A DNA stretch of 64,000 bases from Undaria pinnatifida (Eukaryota > Sar > Phaeophyceae > Laminariales > Alariaceae): the NCBI GenBank assembly GCA_012845835.1, contig JABAKD010000020.1:12825488-12889487 (forward strand), written 5' to 3'. Every line of letters begins with the position of its first letter. Position 1 is the first letter of the stretch. The position numbers and the translations under genes were made by a program. Under the pieces are notes generated by a model. It made no database searches. It saw only the letters and a program-made list of their open reading frames with translations, and was not told where the DNA came from. Shown here piece after piece: positions 23,284 to 33,300 of this stretch.

Positions 23284-24483
23284 ACATTTTATAAAAATAA
23301 AAATACGCACACTCCAGCTGTGAGATCGAAGATTTTATAAGCAAATATTTCGAGGACGTCAGCCGTGAATTCGACGAAATTCAGGTCAATACTCATCTTT
23401 GCAAGCTGTGTGTGATACTCCGATCGCGTGTTTTACGGGTTGTGCGTCCTCATTAAGGATATAGGTCGGCGACTCCCCTTGCAACTACAGTGTAGCTATC
23501 AGGGTCAACAGGGTGATGTTGGTCAGTCTGTGCGCGGAAACTGTAAAACCCGTTCTTGAGGGGGACAACATCTGACAGCTGTGTAAGGAAATGCATCAGT
23601 TATCAAGTGTATAGTGTAAGTCGTATAACCGGTGAGGGAATGGCGGAATTTTAAGGGCGTGGGGGCATGGGTTTGAACAAGAGGGGGCGCGCGGGGGGGG
23701 GGGGGTGGGCGGGGCAACTCAAAATGTGCGTGGAAACTATTAATCCTTCAAGGGAATAGATCTGACGGTTTTGGAAGAAATGCACCAGTTTATTATGTAT
23801 ATCCTGTAAGTCGTACAACCAGTGAGGAAATGGCGGAGTGTTCGAGGGGGGGGGAGGGTTTTTAACAGGTTTAGGTCGCACTTATGTAGGAGCTTGCTGT
23901 ACAGGGGGGGAGGGAGGGGTTTTAACAGGTATAGGTCGCATATACGTAGGGGCTTGCTGTACGCGTGGTGCTAGGTCTAGGCGATCGTGCGGGTGGTGGC
24001 GAAGGAGGGGGTGTTGGGGGGGTGGGGGGGGGTGAATTAAAGCTACGTCATGGATGGCTAGAAAGATAATGACGTGATATCAATTGCGTAGAAGTGTTTA
24101 TTACTCTAGCCGATTTCGATTTTAGGTGGGTTGTTTGAACAAGAGGGAACGGGGAAAAAAAAAGGGGGGGGCGGGGCGGGACACTTCAATATGTGCGCGG
24201 AAACTATAAACCCTTAAAGGGGACAGACCTGACGGTTGTAGCAATAATTCATCCCTTTATATCACCTGCCTGGTATTTTTGATTATTCTAGCAGATTTGA
24301 CGTTATTATACAGTGTATAGCTTCATAATTTGTTATTGTACATGATGCATCGCAAGATGGAATATTTCAATCGATAGGTACAACCATGTAATCACCATCA
24401 TTTTACCGTGCCGCTGCGGGGCTCTGACATTGCTAATTATAAGAAAGAGATGCATATTGCAAAGTACAATTTTTATAATATTA
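23284..24483 (-). mobile_element. right arm of the inverted repeat; looks like a non-autonomous insertion
   Basis: Reverse-complement relative of 17,639-18,915 (see that entry for the shared blocks). It is flanked on both sides by pieces of one tandem-array unit. Both ends carry an A/T-rich terminus containing TTATAAAAAT in inverted orientation (about 23,288 and 24,475), compatible with short terminal inverted repeats. It has no coding capacity. G-rich tracts at 23,693-23,705, 23,848-23,855 and 24,008-24,031 mirror the C-rich tracts of the left arm. The transposon reading is inference; the inverted similarity is seen directly. Confidence 0.65.
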
Positions 24484-25680
24484 TGGCTCTTCAGCAGCAT
24501 CGTCAGCAGCAACAACAACAGTCCCGATCTTGCTGTACGGCGCGCAAGTTACGTCAGGCGTGAAGACTACGTCGTGTTCAAATGTACAAACTCTCGGTCC
24601 TTATGTTTTCGTCTCCGATACTTTCTCTCGTACTCAGTGTTTTTGGGGCATCGTTGTGGCAACATTGGGAAAAGTTTGGTTCTTCTTACATACCTACTGT
24701 ATTACCGTACCGTAGGTATGGTAACATACGTGGTTGTTGAGCAGCAGCACAGCAGCGGCAGCAGCAGCAGTCCCGATAATTCGCTACGACGTGCACCTGA
24801 CATGAGACTTGAAGACTACGACAAGTTCAATTTTTTCAACTCTCGGTCCGGTTCTATTTTTGGCTTAGACTCGCTCTACGAACCAGTCGTTTAGGGGTGT
24901 CGTTGTGGTAGCTTGGACAAAAGCTTTGCTCCTCGTATCATGCATAGCTCTTCAGCAACAGCAACAGCAACACAGTCAGCAGTCCAACCGTGCGCTGTGT
25001 ACGACGTGCAACTTTCATCAGGCGTGAAGACTACGCCGTGTACGAAATGTTCAAACTCTCGGTCCTGTTTTGTTTTGGCTCGTACACATTATTTCACAGT
25101 CAGTCGTTTTTAGGGCATCGTTGTGGTCACAAAAGCTTCGTTCCTCACACGTAGCTCTTCAGCAACAGCAGAGCAACAGCAGCGCGGCGGCCGGCAGTCA
25201 GAAAGCAGCCCTGCGATGCGCCACGTGCGACGTGCAACTTGTACCAGATGTGAAGACTATGCCTTGCTCGAATGTTCCTACTCTCGGTGTTGCTCTTTTT
25301 TTTCGCTCGGGCACTATTTCGTAGTCAGTCGGTTTGGGGCATCGTTGGACAAAAACTTGGCTCCCGCTGGTAGCTCTTGAGCACCAGCAGCAGCACAGCA
25401 GCACCGCAAGATCTTAGGCTACGATGTGCAACTTGCATTCCATGTAAAGCTACGCCATGTTATAGTGTTCAAACCCTCAGTCCTGTTTTGGGTGCGGACA
25501 AGTCAGTCGTTTTGGGGCATCGTTGTGGTAACTTGGACGATTGCTTCATTCTCGCACGTATCAATACTCAGCAACAGCAGCAGCACAGCAGCCCGATCGT
25601 GCGGTACGGCGTGCAACTTACATGAGACGTAAAGACTACAGTAGTCAAGATTATGACGCGTTCAAACGTTCAAATCGGTG
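24484..25680 (+). repeat. ~230-bp tandem array with (CAG)n, about 5 copies
   Basis: Each unit contains, in order: GCTCTTCAGCAACAGCAGC-like CAG/CAA tracts, a GCAACTT(A)CATCAGGCGTG segment, GAAGACTACG.CGTGTTCAAA, CTCTCGGTCCT, and GGGGCATCGTTGTGGTAACT. Units start near 24,484, 24,735, 24,945, 25,150, 25,380 and 25,565. The CAG tracts differ in length between units. No protein is encoded consistently across units. Confidence 0.85.
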
Positions 25681-25689
25681 ACCATATAC

Positions 25690-25725
25690 CAGTTATCAGG
25701 TACCTGGTACCAGGTATACCACAAG
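25690..25725. repeat. TACCTGGTA palindromic motif cluster
   Basis: GGTACCTGGTACCAGGTATA is an almost perfect palindrome. Shorter TACCTGGTA/TACCAGGTA occurrences lie at about 7048, 26,190, 26,322, 26,815, 35,704-35,721, 36,480 and 62,160-62,178. Confidence 0.6.
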
Positions 25726-27126
25726 GAACAATAGGAACGATACGCAATCGATTTGCTTTTTGGACTACCAGTGCATACGATGGTATGGTAGAAGGCACCT
25801 TAACGCTTATTCGGCACCATGGTGAAGGGTTAAGGGTCACTGTGTACGATAAGAACACTTCTAATTCTGACCCCAGCCCAACTGACCAACCAACCAATGT
25901 TCAGGGCTAGTCCCCTTCATCTCGTTCGCGGTGCGCGTCAATCATAGTGTCGAGCTAGCGGTAGAATCTACCGCGAAGGTATATATGCCGCGTGCCATGC
26001 CGTGTTCCTCCCCTGCAGCCCCTGATACCAGAGGCAGACGGTGATGGCACAGCAAGCACTGCAACACAATTTATAATGCCATTTCGCCACAGCGAAACTT
26101 GTCCCACACTAACTCCAAGTAGTTTGTGCCCCAAAACGGGAGTGCAGTTCTAAGCGGTCATGAGGCGTCGGTGCAGGTACGTGCATGTATACCTGGTACA
26201 CGCATGAACCAGTGCATTGCCCATCGCATGTTTACAGAGTTCGCGTCTGAGGTTCGAAGCGACCTTTGGTACTTTGGTAAATCCTGAACTGCAGGAGTAC
26301 CGTTACATACATATATTACGTACCTGGTATATTATTTTTCATGAGAAAGCGACCCCGACAGCCTGTCTTCGAGGACAGAAGGGGCACCTTTCGTGTCCGA
26401 GCTCCTCCTCCTTCTTGGGCAGGTGTTGTCCAAAAGTTCAACATTCGACCCCCCCCCCCCCCCCCCCATGTCCTTGTTGACCCGAGCGGCATCAGCTGCG
26501 GACCAGCTTATCGTACGTCCAAAAAACAAAATATCAATCTCACAGCTGTTTTGTATTTTTCCGGAAAAAAAATAGTTACTGTAGGTCCACCGCCTAATCC
26601 AGCGGTATCGCCCCGCCGCCCACACCCCCAGGAAAAAGGTTTCGAGGCACATTATTGGCGCGCATCGTCAGCTCGCTTTCCCCTGCCCTCGAACAATTGC
26701 AATGCTGTGAAACGCGTGGCGGTATCCTACAACAGTACCTCTCTAAATTTACTTTGAAACGGCATAACAGTATGGCCCCCCACTTTGCTATACATGTACC
26801 TCTCTATTACCCTATACCAGGTACCCTGCATTAAAACGGCACAGCAGTATATAGTTCCCACATTGAACAACAGCATATGGCTCCCCACTTTGCTACGCTC
26901 GTAGGTCTGTTCTACTGTATACAAGGTACGTGCCTGGCAGTACGTGCATGGTGCCTGGCGCCATATTTTTTAACTGGCGCACGACTTGCTTCAGCTATGA
27001 TAAGGTTTATCGCTTTGGCTTGTTTTATTTTTGTGGGGTCTTCTTCTACTCCAGGGTGACTGGAGGCTGTCCTGTGACCACGGACTTGATTTTGGCGACG
27101 ATGAGCTAATGTAACAACTAAGACAG
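25726..27126. other. probable intron or 5' flank of the methyltransferase gene
   Basis: Contains one copy of an ~80-bp dispersed repeat at 26,082-26,160 (TCCAAGTAGTTTGTGCCCC then GTGCAGTTCTAA), a C-run near 26,450-26,467, and several TACCTGGTA motifs. Just before 27,127 is a good branch-point-like CTAAT and a CAG acceptor. Confidence 0.5.
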
Positions 27127-27324
27127 CAACCATACCCAACGACTCTCTTGCGCCTCGGGGCCGTTCGTTTGGCGTTCGCCCAGGGCTTGGACCTGATCGT
27201 GAATGGCCTCAGGGACGCGGCGGCGAAGGTCGGAACGGGGGACAGGGACATGCCTGCGCAAGGGGTGCACCGCCTTGCCGACAAACTAAAACATAAAATG
27301 GACAAGACTCCCCCCCGCTGGCAG
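27127..27324 (+). CDS. CARNMT1: methyltransferase exon: N-terminal helical region
   Basis: Acceptor AAGACAG, donor GGCAG/GTGAGA. Starts QPYPTTLLRLG and ends DKTPPRWQ. Phase 0 on both sides. The preceding intronic sequence has an in-frame stop at 27,112, so the exon cannot extend much further upstream. Confidence 0.75.
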
Positions 27325-30300
27325 GTGAGACTGTGTTGTCGTGTCGCTAGGGGAGCCCATCTACCCAACTCACCCGCCGACCCACCCTCCGACCCACCCG
27401 CCCACCCACCCACCCACCCACCCACGCACCCACCCACCATTGTGCTCCGCACCCCTACCTAACCCAACCCAATCTAACCCAACAGGTGAACACGGACGTC
27501 TTGTCCTGGCTGCTTCGCCCTGTCCCCTTCGTGGCCGGCCTTCCAGCCCCGGCTCCGGCTCCGGCTCCGGCCCCACCCACGTCTCCCAGCAGTACCACTC
27601 CGCCACAAAACTGCGGTTGTGCTTCCACCGGCGCCGCCCCTTCTCACAGCAGCGAAGTCTCGCAAAACGGTGGGTGTGATTCCGCCCAAGCCGCGGGAAA
27701 TGGCGGCGCGCAAGAGACAGGGCCTGTTACGGAGCCGGTCGAGGAGAGGCGGCCGGCGCCGTTTGTATTTGGGGGGGGGGCGACCGCCACGCTTGCCGAT
27801 GATTTGAACGGGACGGGGACGGAAGGAGGTGGCGGCGGGTTCGGCGGCGGTGAGCGGGAAACGCCTTCCAGCTATAACAGGGCGGGGTTTCACTCATACG
27901 ACGAGACTCACCAGGTATTATAGGCGTCGTGGAAGGTTGCTTTTGGGGGGGGGCGGGCATTTTTGCTTCGGGTTTGGCATGCAGTACCGCTCACAAACAC
28001 CACTCTGAACGGTAGTGCAAGGACCGCTTTGTTTCTATGTTGGTACCCCAACCGTCCTTACATTTCCATGCAGAATGGTGTACAACGTGGCCGTCACTCA
28101 CCGCGTCCCACTATCCATATATTATGTACGACGAGCACGCTTACCACCCCGGACGGAAATGTGAGGACCGTTTGGTAATTCTATGCATACCCAAGCAGTC
28201 CCTATATTTTGGTCCAGGTCGGTACAGCCGAACTTCTTGCGGCACAGCTTTCCCTGCCTAACTCAGCCACGCTAGATTGGGAAACTGGGGCTAAAACTAA
28301 CTCCCGCTGGTTTGGCAGGTATCGAAGCGATTTGAACGTTTCTTCCTGTAAACCAACTCAACCGAGACTACCGTTAGTTGTGGTGAATGAAAGCAAAACT
28401 GAAGGCTAAAGACGAAAACATGTTTTTAGTTTTTTAAATATCTCCGCTAGCATCCTCCCCGTACGCCGTTTGCCTCCTATTCTTACCTTCCCGCCCACTC
28501 CACTCCATTGGCAGTTCCGCTCCATTGACGTGCGACACGTTCGTATAATGGTTCGCGCGGTGCGATACCCTCACCCCCCCTCTTGTTGTCTCTAAAGATA
28601 TTCACGCATATGTTGAGAGACTGGACTTCGGAGGGGGACTCCGTGCGGACCGCCGTCTACGAACCTCTTCTCCAAGCTTTAGACGACTGGGTTGGCTGGC
28701 AGGAAGGCCCGACACCACCCGACGTCGCCCCAGCGGCGACCGATGCCGGCGCCCGCACGGGCAACCGGGTCGAAACTAAGGTGCGGCAGCGGAGGAGGCG
28801 GGCACAGCCGAAGCCGACAAGCGTGCGGCGACGGGCGAACGTGCTGGTGCCCGGCGCGGGTCTGGGGCGACTGGCGGCGGAGCTTGCAGGGAGAGAGTAC
28901 GCAAGCGTCCACGCGAACGAGCTCTCCATGACCAGTTAAGCGCGCGGCAGCAACAACCTGTGTCACGCAGTTTTACGTAGGTCCATTGTTAATAGCAACG
29001 ATTTTCACGAGTCGGGGCACTCGGGTCGGGTCACTGAATGACTCGATTCGATCCGACCCATAATATTGGACAACCTCCTGGTCCGACCCGACCGACCCGA
29101 CCCGATCCGACCGGTGAGAATTCGAACGCGACCCAATTCGACCCGCCATCCTTTTTCAATCCGCTGGACTCGCCCCACGGGTCGCGTCCTGACACGTACA
29201 AAGCCCTGATTAGATGGACGAAAAGAAAAAAAGAAAGAAAGGGAAACGCATCCACCTTTCAATCGAGCTCTCGTTGTCACGATAGGGATCGTGTGGCGCT
29301 CTGTATAGCGTGTAAACCAGGCAGCACAAGCAGTATTCTCTAATGAAAACAATCTAAAAAAGGAACCCCCCCCCCCCCTCGCTCCTTTTGAGTTTCGGGT
29401 GGCATGGTGATGTCCGTATTAGCTAGAACACGAGGAACTAAGAGAATAGGGGCGCCAGCTTCGTGAGAGGGGTTGAGCTTTCGGATGCTTTTGCGCGTCC
29501 CGCCTTGTTTCCATCGTATCGGTTTTCTTGGGGGTGGCAAGTATGCTCAGTGTTCGCTGCTTATTGCGGGATCGTGATTTTGGTTTATTGCAGTGCCCGG
29601 TGTGCACAATGCCGCAGAGAAACCGAGGGGGGCGCGTTTTGGATTCATTGTGAACAGTTTATTTCCATGGCGAACGTTTTTTCATGAACCAGGCTGCGCG
29701 CCCACGCTTGTTACCAACGATACGTATTGCTTTAGAACAGTGACAACTAAAGCGCGCGTTCCGGCCAAATGCGAGTGAGTCTCTGTACACGTATGGTACC
29801 CTCGTTGCAGTGTACAGATGGTACCGTTCGGCGCCACACCCGGGGCTTCTGCCCCCCCGCCCCCGCCCCCCGCCAAAAGGTTGGAGGCGTCTCTATTGAT
29901 AGTAGGAGTAGGAGCGGCGTCTCGAGAAGGGATTCCTGGTCAATAGTCAAATTGCTAAGGCAAGCAACAAATGTGTACCCCCCCCCCCCATCTGTTCCCA
30001 CTCGGCTCCCCCACGCTGCAACTGACTCGCACAATCATGCTCTTTGTGGCAGGCCAAACCCGTTCTTCTTTGCTGCCCTCGGTTGTTTGGTGCCCTCGGT
30101 GGTGGTGGTGCACCGTATCGTTCGTTCGCGGAGCGACCCTTCCCTGTCTATTGTCCGCCCGACCTATATGCCTCCTCCCGGGTAACCGCCCACCCGCCTT
30201 ACCGGTTGTTTTTGGCGACCGAAAGCCCCCCCCCCCTTTTAGTGGGTATATTGTGGATCTGGTCGTAAATATTTAGCAGGTGCGTTATGATGAATAATTA

Positions 30301-33300
30301 GGTACTGCTGTGCATGCAACCTTAAGCCAAATGCGGTGTAACTGAGCCAATAAGCTTCAATACACGTAGATAATACATACGTTAAAGAGTGTATCAGACG
30401 TTTTTTACCATCGAACGTTGACGCAAAACCGTTTTTATCGCCCATCGAACGTTGTCGCAACTCGCTGCTTATTTTTTTCATTGTTCCTAGTGCTTGTCTC
30501 CTGCTAATGGGTGATGGAGGCGCTGCGAGGTAACAGCTTCAGCCTTCCCTGCCTCTTCTCCGCCCGACCGATATACGAGTACCTCCCCCCGCCTAACCTC
30601 CCTCGCGCTTTATCGCCTGTTTCTGCCTAAACCTTCCCGCTTTTTTTTTTGTCCCCGCCGAACGTTGTCGCTTTTTCGCTGTTTTCTACTGTGCATTGCT
30701 TTCGAGTGCTTACCTCCTGCTATTGGGTGATGCTATTGGGTGATGCTATTAGGTGATGCTATTGGTGATGGAGACCCTGCAAGAGGACAGCTTCTCCGGT
30801 CCAGGGGGGCTTCTCCCTGCCGGACCGATGTACCACCTCCCGCCTAACCTCCCTCCCGCCTTGTCGCCTGTTTCTGTAGACCTAAACTTTCCCTCTTCCC
30901 CCCCCCTTCGAACGTTTCCGCAATTCGTCGCTTACAGTGCTTGCCTCCTGCTACTGGGTGATGGAGGCACTGCTAGGAGACAGCTTCTCCGGTCCAGGGC
31001 CCTCTTTCCCTCCTGGTCCGACGACCCCCGCCAGCGAGGGGGGAGGGGGAGGAGGGCGGGGTGATCACCCGTGGTCCCGCTCCCCTACGGCGGATTTGAT
31101 GTCGGACCGTAGCGATGATGTGCGCCTGGGAGGTGATTGCGGCAGCGGGAGCGGCAGTCCTAGCTCGTACACGTGCTATGGTGGAGGCGGTGTGCCGGGG
31201 GGCTGGGGCAACGAGCGGGGCGAGAGAAAGTCTGAGGGTGACGGTGGTGCCGATGGAGTGGGTGGGGCGGGGTCGGGAGGGAGGGGGTTTTTCGAGTTCT
31301 ACCCGTTCCTGAATGACGCTGCGCACAACGAGGTGGACGGCGAGGCTAGGTGAGAAGTGTGGCTTGCGCTATGTCCTATCGTCTCTCCGAAAACCGAAAG
31401 TTGGTAATCAGCCACACCCCCAACTACGTACTAGTTGTAATGAAGTAAGTCTAACTCAACCCCAAGTAAAAAATGAATGAATTAATTGTTGCGTTCCCTA
31501 TATTGTATGATTGATCGAGTATATAGTCTCACCCGACTTCGAAAAAGTGCTTACCTGGTGGTTATTTGTTAACCCCTCTCCACGTCCAAGCAAATGAATG
31601 AATTCATTGTTGATATACGGTGATGATGGTAATATTCGTTTTGCTCGCGCTTCCGAGCACGTTCAGTTGCCGCCCTTTGCGTGCAGAGAGCCGCACTTGC
31701 TTCGGGCTCGCACCCACGATATGTTAATCACGTCGGACACATCAAAATAGTTGTACATACAGATCACGCACACGTATCAATTTTACGGATCTGCGTCATC
31801 TGTACAGGTTTTCCACGGGAGCTGGTGTGCAGGATCTGAACGATCTGCGGGACATGCATGGTGTATACATGCCAGTATGTCCCAACCCACTGGCACTGAT
31901 GATACGTACGATCTGTACGATCTAACTCAAGCAGATCATGTTATTTACGGCGTGTGGAATGCTGTGCAACTTTGCTCGTTGATATGCGGCTAGAGAGAAA
32001 GAAATAAGAGGTCCACCGCTCGCCTCGTGCTGCGGAACTATATACCAGCGGTCTCTTGAGATTCACGCGGACGCGAGAAACCCTCGCTCCGCAGTGTCTT
32101 TGTCTGGTCCTTCCGACTTTTGCTAGGCAGATCTCCACAGCTATTTATGTTGGATGTTACGCTTTACCAGATCATCTACAGGTGTTGAAGCTCGTTGGCT
32201 CGGGTTATACCGCGTTTGGCTCAGGTTGAACCGCATTCATTCGTGTAACGTACCTACCAAATATTTGCGAGTGCAGGTCCTGGCTAGATATTTCACTGGC
32301 GGCTACACACAGGCGGCGACAAAGAATCGCATTATGCCGACAGTTTCCGGAGTGGTGTGAAGTTTTTTTTTTTTTCCGGAGTGGTGCGAAGCCTTTTTCG
32401 ACTTCAGAGGGAACAAATGGCTACGATAAGCGTCCTCCTGTAAGGCTGTGTCCACATATAAGGCGGTGTTCCGGTATGAAGCGGTCAAAATCGCGTGGCG
32501 TAGCATAGGGAATTGCACTCATTACCTGGAATGAATAAGGCGGCTTCCCTCAACAAGGTGCTCATGATCATCTTGCTCTCGCACACCACCGCCTTACTTG
32601 GGGACCTCTACGGTCGCCCCGGTGGCGTATCAGGTTATCCTCGAGCCTGGTACAGGTCAGTTTCGTGAGTTCGAATCCCCCCGAGTGCATACTCGTATAA
32701 ATTCGTGGGGACTTTTTGTTGTGCACAAGTTGACTTGCGGAAAACGCAAGAGCGTGAGTTAGCAACGCTCGATGAAAAATCGACGAGCGGTGGGATTGCT
32801 GAACCCTATGCGCGATAAAAATTGAAGGCAAGAACCAGGGGGAGTAGAGACGACACCTGTGCTGTGTGACCACGGCTTGTCCAGAAGCTGGAAAGTAAAT
32901 GTGTGCGGAAGAAAAAAAAAAAAAAACTATACTGTTGTATACTACACTATACAGTATAACGATTGCAATTACTATTTCAATGACATATATACATATATAC
33001 ATATATACGGCAGCGTCCTGGTACCCCCTTTGGGTCGTGAAAAGAAACGCGTGACGACAAAATAAAAAATTAAAACTATTTTTTACGAGTAGATCGGGGG
33101 GGGGGGGGGGGGGGGTGATAAGTTTGTTGTGTCTGTCTGGGGTACAAAGCAAGTCGTAGACGGAAGGCAAGGCCAAAGTTATAAAATGTTTGATCGACAT
33201 CTCTGGGTTTCCAACAGGGTTAATCGTTCGACGCAACCACTACGGCGTGCGCCACGTAATTCAAGTCCCCCCGCCCCCCAGCATTGTCTGTCTGGTCGGT

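Noticed and set aside
24484-25680. CRISPR-like array
   Set aside because: Units are ~230 bp, imperfect and CAG-rich; there are no short identical repeats with unique spacers, and the context is eukaryotic.
32600-32690. tRNA gene
   Set aside because: A and B boxes are present but no 7-bp acceptor stem or T stem can be formed.
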